Origin: Aldrovandia affinis
Taxonomy: Eukaryota > Chordata > Actinopteri > Notacanthiformes > Halosauridae
DNA length: 64,000 nucleotides
Assembly (NCBI GenBank): GCA_029706075.1
Contig: JAINUG010000039.1
Location: forward strand, 4,778,001-4,842,000
Direction: 5' to 3'
In this document: positions 1-14,500 of the stretch, one piece after another
How positions within the stretch are numbered: the stretch's first letter is position 1
How the letters are laid out: every line of letters begins with the position of its first letter
Position numbers and translations under genes: made by a program
Notes under the pieces: model-generated
What the model was told of the DNA's origin: nothing
What the model saw: only the letters and a program-made list of their open reading frames with translations
The model's database searches: none

Positions 1-2663
<2,663 letters not shown>

Positions 2664-2860
2664 ATTTCACTCTCTCAGCTTCTTCTATCTCAAACACAGT
2701 CAAATTAACTACTGACCGGGTACATATTGGAATTAAAAAGATCAATCAGAACTTCCTGCAAATGTTAGACCTAGGCCAGAGTAATATAATCTAGGGCATT
2801 CAAGACTGTGATTTAGCATCTCTCTCTCTCTCTATCTCTCTATTATAATAATAATAAAAT

Positions 2861-2935
2861 ATATGCCCTTTAGCAAATGCTTTTATCCAAAGCGACCTAC
2901 ATAAATGAATGCATACATTTTTTAGCATATGTGGC
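2861..2935 (-). repeat. SINE tail fragment
   Basis: The words TTTAGCAAATGCTTTTATCC and AAAGCGACCTACA match, on the minus strand, the conserved tail (AGTCGCTCTGGATAAGAGC, TGCTAAATG) of the SINE copies at 26686 and 28565. Confidence 0.65.
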
Positions 2936-2954
2936 CCCTCTCTCACTTTCTTTC

Positions 2955-3915
2955 AAATTCTAATTCAAATTTGCTTTATTTGCATGACAAGTGATCTTGT
3001 GCTGCTAAAGTGTTAAAATGCATACAGTATATGACAACAACAACCCCCAAGCAAAATTACAAATAAAAAATGACAGGCAACCCACCCCTTCCCACATATA
3101 CCCCATAGTACAGAATTTTAACAAACAGATTATGGAAGCTCTGTTCCACATATGAGACAGATGCATATACAACCAAATAACATTTAGCCCACACCCTCTC
3201 TCAGATTGTGGCAGGCAGAGACGTATTGAGCTGCCACCTTCATTGGAAGAGTAACTTCCCCAAGGGTGCTTTTTAATTTGTCTGTGTCCAGTATGTCTTA
3301 AAGGTATTCAGCATGCTCTCCAGTGCTCAGTGCTGCCTGGTATTCTGCAGCAATGACTTGGCTCCACTTGTATTTGGGCTCCAGGTTGAAAAGCTTTGCT
3401 GCAGGATGTTGATCTTTCAGGGCCCGCGCTGATTTACTCAGGTATAGAGTTACCTGGCTGTGGTCTGACAGGGGTATTTGTGGCATGACAATAAATGCAT
3501 TAATATATTCTGGGTCCATGTCTGCGATGGCATAGTCTACCAGACTGCTACCAAGCACTGAGCTATGTGTGCATCTGCCCAGAGTGTCCCCCCTGGTCCT
3601 GCCATTGACGATGTACAGATCCAGGCCTTTGCAGAGCTGCAGTGTCTGCTTGCAATTTTTGTTTACCACCCTGTTGTAACTCTGCCTTTGTGTGGTGACA
3701 TGTGTGTGGTACAAAGGGGTTTCACCACAGAGATGGGTATTTCCTTCTGTACTGATGAAGTCTGTTTCTCTGCCAGTCCTGGCATTGAGATCTCCTATCG
3801 TCAGTACTGAGCCCAATGATTGGAAATTGAGAATTTCAGGCTGAAGAATTTGAACGGCATCTTCTACGTGATATGGCAAATCACATGGAGGTATATATAT
3901 TGCACATAAGTAAAT
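2955..3915 (-). mobile_element. Non-LTR retrotransposon (LINE) fragment: apurinic-type endonuclease plus probable 3' tail
   Basis: The minus strand codes an exonuclease/endonuclease-like stretch: NIYIPPCDLPYHVEDA, FQSLGSVLTIGDLNARTGRE, VNKNCKQTLQLCKGLDLYIV, SSLVDYAIADMD and PLSDHSQVTLYLS. GDLNARTG and the SDHS motif are signature parts of LINE endonucleases. The frame is open from about 3910 down to a stop at about 3298. The 2955-3060 end (TTCAAATTTGCTTTATTTGC) looks like a fish LINE 3' end, so the reverse transcriptase appears to have been lost between. The clade is uncertain. Confidence 0.8.
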
Positions 3916-3971
3916 TGTGTTTAATAGTTATTTTTTTAATATTTTCTCTTTATATCTCTCTTTTTCTGCAG

Positions 3972-4096
3972 CTCCGTCCCCAGTCACGGTCATCAGGAAA
4001 GACCGGACATCCCGAAACAGCATCTCCCTGTCCTGGCTGGAGCCAGAGAGGCCCAACGGGATCATCCTGGACTACGAGGTCAAGTTCTATGAGAAG
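3972..4096 (+). CDS. epha3: epha3 exon 6: first half of fibronectin III domain 2
   Basis: A 125-bp exon, the usual size of this Eph exon. It enters with two bases of a split Ala codon and ends on a whole Lys codon. It reads (A)[19 protein letters not shown] and on to DYEVKFYEK. The acceptor follows a good pyrimidine tract (TTTTTCTGCAG) and the donor is GTGAGA at 4097. A LINE fossil ends only about 55 bp upstream. Confidence 0.95.
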
Positions 4097-5532
4097 GTGA
4101 GAGCAGAACGATGTTGGATTATTGCCGTTTTAACAAGTGGTTCAAATTGAATTTACGTGTTCAGGCTCATTGCTAAATTCAGTTGCGTGTTTAAATTTCA
4201 GTCAGATGTTTGGAGCAAAGATGTACTGTAAAACTGAACTTTTTTATTACTGACGAAGGCTCCCGGAGCCACAATGTGGGTCAGGTGTGTTTTGTATTAC
4301 TCTTGTCCTAATGCGTTAAGGGCTTTCTACTTCTCCACAAAAAGAGTGCCTTGGAAGTTTTTTTAAAACATTTTTTATATTGTTCCCTATTTCATGAACC
4401 AGCTTCTACAGCTATATTTATTTTAGTTGAACACCCTCCGATTTGCATTTTAGTACTGCTGTACTGTTGTGTATGCTAGTCTGCCCCTGGGCAAGACTGA
4501 GGTGCAGAAAGCTGGTCTAGACCCCATAGCAGGAGAATCTCTATGCAGAGACATTCAGGGGTTCTAGTAGCATGAAAGGCATTTCCCAGTCTCCCAGCTC
4601 TACCACAGAAACATTACACATTGACACTAATGTATTCACTGTAATGTATCCATACAATATATCACACTCATTTCCTGTATGTTTTTCTTGCAAAAGCTAC
4701 AAAATGGTTTGCCATAGTGAGATAGAATAGAATGCTGTTCAAGTCTTCCGTAAGTGCTAACTCTCCCCATTTATTTATTCTTTTCAGCTTTTGAGTTTTA
4801 TTGCAGTACACAATACATGGTTTGTAACAACATTGGTCTCAGCAACAGTTTTTATTAAGACATTTTGTCTCCCAATTAAGGTCCCTGCCATCGCGCATGT
4901 TTGTAACGCACATTGAAATTTAGGAAGCACGTCTTCTTTGGTGGGCATTCGCTTTACTGTGCAGAGACGCTTACAAGACAAAGGGTAAAAGGCCAGCTTT
5001 AATGGAGCGAAGGTTTATTATTAACAATAAATGTGTCTGCAGGGGCACAGTGTGAAAATTAGCGCAGAGCAAATTACAGCCCCTCCGTGGGCAAAGTGAT
5101 GAATTATTGGTGACATTTTAGTCTGAAATCAACCATGGGGATATTTTTAATCAGTGCAAGAAACATGGCCCTTTGGAGCATTGTCAGAGCTGCTGTTTTT
5201 TTCCTGTCCTGTTTTATGAGCTTGGTCAGGGAGGACAGGTTTGCCTTTTCTCTGTGGAATATCTTACAGTGGCACTGAAGCTAAATACAGATATGCCAAC
5301 AGCATCGCTCAAGCTGTTACCAAAAAAAAAGACCCATGTGCATGTCTTTTGTAACATCTCTTTAAGAATGCTTAGTCAGACTCTCACACTGTGGAAATGT
5401 CATTGCTCAGTGGCAAACTCCTTAAACTGCCTGTTAGTGTAAGCGAAATCATTTTTATCTGCGATTTAAATTTTCATCCTGGTTTCATGTACTGTGTATT
5501 TGTGTGTGTGTGCGTGTGTGTGTGTGTGTGTG

Positions 5533-5568
<36 letters not shown>

Positions 5569-8500
5569 GCATGTATGTGGGTCAGAGGGAAATATAATCA
5601 CTTCAGCTATTGGTCTTTGTACTGTATCTACTGATCATTTTGAGAATTGGTTGGAAACTCCAGGCATGAACAATAGGCACTCTGAAAGCTCTCTAAATAG
5701 ACGGCCAGGGCCACCCCAATGCCATGTTTGAAGATCCCCCTTCACTAAAGATTGGAAAGTAGAAAGTAGACTTAATAAGTAGTTCTAGGTTCCAGAATAT
5801 AAAAGTAGACTGTTTATAACAAAATATTTTTGTGTATTCAGTAGCAATGTGAAATCTCCAGTATAAATATAGGAACAGTGCCTCCACAAAGAGCTGTAAG
5901 GCTCCTGTGCTAAGCAGTCATGCTATTCCTTTCTGCTCTGTGGAACCTGGTCACGCAGCTTCAACTAATAGACATTTCTATTAGACCATGTAGAAGGAGA
6001 AGGCATTGCTATGTGTGCACTCATTCACACACATGCACACGCAAACAAACACGCACACACACACACACACGCATACACACACATATGCACACGCATACAC
6101 ATGCACACACTTGAATACAACACGTACACACAAAACATTAAAATCTGCATAATAAATAATTACAAATTAATGTATATTTTTACAAAAATAATTAAAGCTA
6201 TGAAAAACATTAAAATCAACCTAATAAATAATTAAAAATAAAATAATAATAAAGAAATAATAAGTCTAGTAATAGAAGTAATCACTATCTCGCCAGATAA
6301 CACATTCCATTTTACATTTACATTTGAGGTGTTTAGCAGACACTCTTACCCAGAGCAGCGTGCATCTAAAATATCAAGAATAATAACAGCTAGAGCAAGA
6401 GATCGGTACAGCAACAATACAACAGTCACCACCGTAGACGGTTGCACACCACACCTGTAAGGCGTGGGAGAGAAAAGTTATCACTTTTTTATATTCAGTA
6501 AAAGTGTAGTCTGAAGAGGTGGGTTTTCCATCATCATCATCAACTCCCGAAGGGACGGGACAGCCAATTGGCTAGAGCAGGCAGAGCCAAGGGTTCTAGC
6601 TGGGGTGTATGGTCTGTTATAAACACATATTTACAACACCCCGTAAGTAAAATGGTATAGAAGGCATGCTCCAAACGAAGCATGAAGGTTAGCCCTAATC
6701 ACATCCTAACAGCAATCTCACCCATTGCGACCATTTAGTGAATCCAATGTAGATATTGCAACCTTTTCCCGGCTGCATTTGCGTTACAAGAGCAGTCCTT
6801 TAGTAAATCTGGCCCTTAGCGTTCCCGTAATCATGCTCAATTATCATGCGTTCCCGTAATTGTCATTCAGAAATGTCCCTTTTTCAGCATAGCTTGAGCT
6901 TCTGTGCAGGGTGGAACAAGGTTTTTGGCCAAAACCATCCCGGGACATAGAAGGGAATCAGGCCAATAAAAACAAAATAAAAAGTCTTCCAACGACAACT
7001 TTCACCCATCCTTCTAAACATGCCTGTGTAGAGGGATGTGCTTGACCTCAGACAAGACAGATTGAGATGGAGAACAGATTCAACCCTGCTGTCTGATGGT
7101 ATGGGGGGCCAGTGCATGACGTGGCATAAAGATTCATTTGAATAAATCAACACCCCCGTCAGAGGAGGCCTCTCCTGCCATGAACATCAGATTGATGTTC
7201 AGTGTGGAATGAAGATATTTCTGTCGCAATAATCCTGAATACTTCTTTGTGATCTATGGTGCAGAACAAATTCCCATGTTTTTTATTCTACTCTAAGTCA
7301 CTCTGTGCCTGTGCTTTAGATACGTAGCTAAATCTGTTCATGCATTTGTATACCCGCGGGTGAACGCGTTAAAACAAGGTGGAGACTTTGTAAATTAGGC
7401 AGATGAAGTATTCTGTCTGATTGACTTAATTGCATCTGATTTACATAATTGCGACTCCTCCTCTTTGCGTGGGAATTTTAAGGAGCCCTGATAACAGGCG
7501 GTATTTTGAGAGCTAGCTCACGTTCTATAAAAGGTATGTCAATAAGGAATTATCGCTCCCAAACATGGCAGCAGTCATTAGAGCCAGGAGAAGACACAGA
7601 GGGAAAACAGAGTAAGACAGGAGAGGGTCTTTTGTGCAAGAATGACCTTCTTTCACCATACAGGTTACACGAACACACATTAATCGCACTAATGGATGAT
7701 ATAAAAGAGGAACCAGAGCCACCCACCCAGAGATCAAATTCCCAGCTGGATATGGTAAAGTTACTCTTAACATTTCTTGTGTCCAGGTCTTTTAAAAGTA
7801 GTTTACAATCCACATTTTGTATTACACTCTCCAAGGTGCTATTTGCTTTGTCCCAGCAATGAAAAACAAATAATTACAAATGTTGTTGTTGAGTACCCCA
7901 CTTCATATCACAACAGTTTGTTTTCAGGAATAGCTGCATCTGCAGACAGCTAAGCAACAGGGGGGGACTACGGATAAACCTGGCTGTTAGGAAGGGCCTA
8001 AGTATCGGTTCAGAATTGTAAATATATCTCCTATATAGCATATTATGCCTATTCTTTACTAGGACTTCTCATTTATTTTCAGATATAATATTTGTTACAT
8101 ATATTTGCTTAATTGACAGGACACTGGGTTTCTTTTGACTGTCATTGTCATTGGAATGTCATGAGCTAACAGTCAGTATAAAAACAAAGTTCAGAATTTG
8201 AACAACTGTATTATTGTACATATACGATCAGCAGGGTATAGAATGAATTGTGAATACAGTTTAACTTTCAGATACTCTGTGGCCATCTCCCATCACAAGT
8301 TCAGCTGTGACTATTCTTTGTTCTTATTTTAATAGTATCCATTACCTTCCAGTTACCATTCCTCAAGCTTGTGAAAGAATTTGGGGGGCCATGACAAAAT
8401 GGTTCCAGGACAGCCATAGTCCTGCCTTTAAGTGAAGAATAATGTTTGGCTCTAGTGGTGGGAAGAAGCTTACAAACTAATATTTGTAAATATTGTACTG

Positions 8501-11500
8501 TTTATTGCCGATTTAGATTTTCCTCAAATTTCAGTGTCTCATAGCTTCTGATAAACAGTTTAGAACGGTTATGGCTGTTTATCTAATTGTTTTAGCAAAC
8601 TGCAGAGAAGCTTTTTTTGATGGTTGCTGATGAACAAAACAATGTGGTAGTAGGCTATATGGGTTTCTTTCTGGTTTTTTTCTTCATGTCTCAGAATAAA
8701 ATATAAACACAGAAACTTAAGAAGAAACTCAAGTCTTTTGTATTGTATCTGAGAATGGTACTGTACACTTTTAAAAGTAACACTCATATGCCTCGTCAAC
8801 CTCCACACCACAGAAATGGTGGACGAGCTAAGGGCTGTATAGTTCGAAGCCCTCACCGGAGGCTTGTGAGCAGGGAAAGCTGACAACATGTGAAAGATAT
8901 ACAGCTCAAATCAAGGAACGCATAGCCCTGTGCAGGTTTCATTTTCGTCTGCCCAGACGTTGAGAATGAGGACATGGCTCGTAGAGGAAAACGCTCAATA
9001 TGGATTCAAGATTGTAGGTGCTGTAGAAGGCTGATGAGTTGAAGCAATATTTCAATTATTTGAGGGCACGTCAAGTGCATTCTCTGGGCTGGGAAGGCAT
9101 GCGTCTTATGATACCAACATCAATGGCACTATGACAGTGGCATTCTAATAGGGAAACATGCACATGGAACATTTGCATTTTTAAATACAATTGCCATTTA
9201 CTAGTTGTAAGCCAGTCTCCAACCTTCAGCAAGCTTTTAATACAATACAAGTTGCACTTTTTAACCTCAAACTTGTGCTAAATTGTAATAAAACCAAATT
9301 TATGACATTCTCTGTCCTACTGATCATGAAATGCTTACCCTAGATGGCCTTCAAATCGAACAAGTGACTTCATATAAATATCTTGGTATTTGGTTGGATG
9401 AAAAACTTTCTTTTAAAACTCACATAGCCAAACTTACAAAGAAATGAAGAACAAAACTAGGCTTCTTTTATAGAAATAAATCATGTTTTGCTTTTGACAG
9501 CAAGAAAATGATTGTCCAATCCACATTTTTATCAGTTTTAGATTATGGGGATGTCATCGACATGCATGCTTCTGCTTCAACATTAAAACCATTAAATGCA
9601 GTTTATCACTGTGCCCTGGGCTTCATTTCAGGAGATAATTTTAGCACACATCATTGCAGCCTATATCAAAATGTTGGCTGGCCGTCCCTTGCTACCCAAA
9701 CAAAAAAACACCTCTTATTATTCATCTACAATATTCCACCCGGTTGCAGGACTGGATAACGTGAGAGGTTCCTTTTACAACATTTGATTTAGGAAAAAAG
9801 GCTTTTAGCTTCTTTGCACCATACCATTCCTTAGACTTGACAGAGTTGTGGCCTTGCAAATGTTCAAACAGCTGTTGGAGGACTATGTCATAGAGGAATG
9901 CGCTTGTTTTTAAGTAACTGACTGAGCTTTTGTGCCCCCTTTTACTTTATTTTATTTTATGTTGTCCTTTATTGTATTCTATATTGTTTGTTGTTGTTTT
10001 TTATACGCTTGTTAACAGCTTTCCTGTAAAAGAGACCTAGTCTCAGTGAGACCTTCCCTGTCAAAATAAAGGTTAATAAATAAGTCAATATTTAGTAATT
10101 TTTCAGACACTTTTATCCAAAGAAACTTTGCAACAAGAGTGCATTAAAATGGCTAGAGAGTTATCACTGGAGCTGTAGATCAGTAGTGCTGAAAATCTAT
10201 AAGATTAATGACAAACCCAAGGTGCTCAGTCTTTAATGAGTTGCCATGAGTACCGGTAAAGCTCTATGGCCCAGACGTCGCTAGCTCAAGTCTTGGCATT
10301 GTTATTAGCTGGTTATGAATAGGACTGCGTAGACAGGGTAATAGGCCGGCCTTAAATCTGTCAGGGATATGGGTTTCCACTGCGTAAGAGCTCCTTTCCT
10401 ATAACCAAAAGAAACATAAATAAAATATATTGTAAAATCTGTTTCTCAGAAGTATATGGAGAAGGAATTTATTAGCAATATATAAGAAAGTATATGAAAC
10501 TTATATTTACTATTTGAAAAATGTATGAAAGATAGAGAATTGGTGCCTTTTCATGATATAAATAGGATTTTTAAAATACACGGTGAATGCATGCAAATGC
10601 ATCGTAGTTTTCCTCTTTTTGTATTGTAATTATATTGCATTATATGTTGTATTATACATGTATTATATTATGCTTTTTTATGTCAAATATACTTTCAATA
10701 ATATGAAGCTATATTATGCTATACATTTTCAGAAATCAAATTTAACCCATATCTGCCTAATGCATTATTCTGTGTAAACACGGTGTGTGCCTAGCCACAT
10801 AACACACTCATTTACACTCAGCCACTTCAGTCTAACACTTCAATCTTATTGTAAATGGAAAGAGAAACAATAGGCAAATTATATATCATTGGAAAGAGCA
10901 TGAGATTATTTATATTTTGATGTATAAACTGATGTTATGCCCAATCACAAAAAGGTTGCAATTGAAAAACATCATATAAAAATTTTCTAAATGGGAAAAT
11001 ATGTATTTGTACATAATTTATAATAATGCATAATTTGTGGAGATATATGGTATGTCATATCAATTAAACGTTTTTACAAATTAGTGTTATTATATACAAA
11101 ATACATGTGTAAATTATGTACAGATACATTATTACAATTTTACATTCATTTGTCACATCTACATTTTCATGTAACCATTTTGAAATTTGATACGAAGAGT
11201 TACATTTCAATTAATTGAGTTCATATCATTCTCTGTCATGTCTCATTCTTCATTTTGTTATTAGTTATCACATTGTTTTACCTTTTGTTTGTTGTGTCTG
11301 TTGGGATCATCATAAGCAAACTTCTGGTAATGGAAGGTGCCAAAACATGGATCAGGACACATACGCACTTCACCTACACAAATAAAAATTGTGTCAACAC
11401 GTTAAACGTACATTTACAAGTACTAGCAGTTTTCATTCACTTTGGTGTGTGGGGCAAATCCAGATTGAACCTTCTGCCATTGTCTAGAGCTGGAGTTCCT

Positions 11501-14500
11501 ACTGCTTTCCTGTAGCTTATACCTATCAAGTTTGTTTATAGAGACTCTCTGAAGTTGCGCAATTTCATCTTTGTATTATGAACATTATGGTAACAATGCA
11601 AATATTTAAGATAGCGATGTCAAGCATGTACCAAATTATTTTATAGTACCACTTTAGTGACTTTGTTTGTCTCTTGTAACAGGCAATTGTTTTGTCAGCA
11701 AAGTCTACACTCCCCATGTGCTTTTTATATAATGATAGAATATTTGGACGTTGCACCTCAATGCACATTTAAATTTCATTTAATTTCCGTAGATCGGTGA
11801 GTGAAGGAAGAAACATATGGCTGTGGTCAGAGAGAGCTCTCCTGCATTTGCCACTAGCTCTCTTCTCTAGTACACGGTATGAATTGGAGTCACTGACCAG
11901 TTTGTGACTGAGGGTGACAATAGCAGTAATGAAAGAGTACAGCTGGCCATTCAAAATGGAAGAATGAAGGGAAAAAATGTAGATTAAAAAGAAAAGATCG
12001 CGCTCAGTGTATACCGGGGGGGTCCGTGGTATAATATATATAAAATGATTCTACCGGCCCTATGCCCAAAACTAGGCCCAAATGTATAGCCAGTCCAGCC
12101 CTGGTGGTACATCACTGATACTTGTAAATCCTGGGTTTGAGTGGTACCATGCTTTAAAACCAGGATTTTTGTATTCCCCATGAGAACTGACACCCCAATT
12201 TCAGTCCTGATATTCCAGTAATTACAACAGTTCAGAGGACAAATTATGTCTGAATGTTTTTTCTCTGCCTCAATTGCTCAAAATGAGAGGTTATTCACTG
12301 CCACCCCTAACATCCTGTCAAATATGCGAGATAATTATTGGATACGAGACTGAAAGATGATATTAAACCCCAGACCCGATTAAACAGCAGAACTTTTGAT
12401 TCTGCGTTACTGTGAACTGTGCTACTTCCCTATTTCTCCCAGTGTGAAGCACATCTGGAAACAATGCCACGAATGTAAAGATGTCCCATAAATCTTCTGC
12501 TGTTTCAGTGGCGGAGGGGATATCTACACCACAGATCCTTACAAAAAGACATACAAAATAAAGGTGGTGGTAATTTATGAAGAAGAGCTGGCACAATTTC
12601 CAACACACCAGGGTGCATTTAGTTATAAATGCACATTTTGTATTTTGTTTTTACACAGTGGACTGGTGTAGACATGAGCCAATCAGCAGGCAGCAGATCT
12701 GGAACATGATCCTGTCTCTGTGTGGATGAATTTCAGCTTCTCATTCACTTCTATCTTCTGTGTGTGTGTGTGTCTGTGTGTGTGCGTGCTGTGTGTTTTG
12801 TTTGTGTGTGTATATGTCTGTGTGTGTGTGTTTTTGTTTGTTTGTTTGTTTGTTTGTGTGTGTGTGCATATGCGTGCGTCTGTGTGTTCTTCTTGAAGCA
12901 GGAACAAGAGACAAGCTACACCATCCTGAGAGCGAAGGGTACCAATGTGACTCTGAATGGGCTGAAGCCCGACACCGTGTACCTGTTGCAGATACGGGCC
13001 CGCACTGCGGCGGGGTACGGCGCCAGCAGCCGAAAACTGGAGTTCGAGACCAGCCCTGACTGTAAGCGCCGCCGGCCCGATGAAGATTTTGTATTTTATT
13101 GTATTATTTGGCCATTACTGAAGCAGGTCGGTCAACTGAGAAGTCAGTTTTCTTTTGCAGTGACGACCAGGGGAATCTTAAGTGGGTAGGGAACTGAGGG
13201 GATCGTGTTGTCAATCGTATGTAGCGGAGATGATTTGGTGGCCAGATGTAGAGAGCCTGTCTTTGTGGGAATTTGCCCTGGAGAAATACTCCTACACTAA
13301 GAGTCTGTGGACATCCAAATAAACCAGAGGCTCTTCGATGCTGCTAAACGTATTTGATTTTATTTGTGAATCTTTAGAGCATCAAAAGGTATTTTGTGGT
13401 GAGATATGGGTTGTGGAAGTCACTCTTTTTTCTTTTGTTTAATAAAAGGGATTTGGGGGGGTGTTTGGCTACGGTCCCTGATATTGAGTCGGCTCTTGCT
13501 CTGCCCCCCATCTCTCCAGCATTCTCCATCTCCAGTGAGAACAGCCAGGTGGTTCTAATTGCCATCTCCTCGGCCGTGGCCATTATCCTCCTGGCGGTGG
13601 TGGTGTACCTCCTCCTCGGCAGGTCAGTGCCACACCCAAACCGGCCTGGGCCACACCCAAACCAGCCTGGGCCACACCTAAACCGGCCTGGGCCAAATGG
13701 CAATGGGATTCCAATGCAGCAGGCCCCAAACAATCACAACACCCATTTATTTGATCAGGCCAATGACAATACAAACCACACAGAAAGACGGAAAAATACA
13801 TATAAACATATAAAGACAATGTATTACTAAAGGTTTGTCTTAGAAATGATTGCAGGTGTTAAAAATATTTTCATCAAATAAAGTCTTAAATTATCTGGAT
13901 TATCATTTATCATAATATTCACCCCCTTTGGAATTTTTCACATTTTATTTTCTTACTTCATGGTGTGCCTCCCTTACAAGTGCCCTTCTCGCACAGATGA
14001 TCAGTTTTGGAGGACAGCCTGTTCTAGGCAAATTCACAGTTGTGCTATATTTTCTATATAATTTTTTATGATGGACTTAATGGTGCTTTGGGGGATATTT
14101 AACGTCTTTGAAATCTTCTTATATCCTTCCCGATTGTTGCTTTTGAAAAACCTTTTCTTGGATTTGCTTTGAATGTTCTTTGGTTTTCATGATAAAGCAA
14201 TTGTTTCAAAATTGACTAATCAATTGTAGTACCTCTCATAGACAGCTGTATTTAATTTGAAATGATTTGAAACACCTGGTGGCCTCTGATCAAATAGTAA
14301 TGTGACCGCTGAAGTTTATTTAGGTGTGTCTTAGAAAAAGGGGTGAATGTTTATGCAATCAATTATTGTCTGTTTGTTTTTTTGTAATTAATTAACAAAA
14401 AGCTTCTTTTTTTATAACAAAAAGTATTTTTTTATTTGACATTATAGAGTATGTTGTGTTGATCAGTGGCAAGAAATCCAAATTAAATCAATTTTGATTC

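Larger units (their letters stand above)
4097..9189 (+). other. epha3: Intron 6, first part: no gene seen
   Basis: AT-rich intronic DNA with scattered microsatellites and repeat scraps, including a SINE-tail scrap near 6316-6365 (GTTTAGCAGACACTCTTACC). The 118-codon open frame at 7506-7862 shows no family I recognise and has no splice or codon-bias support. Confidence 0.6.

Noticed and set aside
7506-7862. A 118-codon frame as a novel exon or gene
   Set aside because: No recognised domain, no codon bias, no matching splice sites in the epha3 frame. A competing frame of similar length exists on the other strand.
12722-13189. A 155-codon single-exon gene
   Set aside because: Its middle is true exon 7. 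The start is microsatellite translation and the end is intron read-through.
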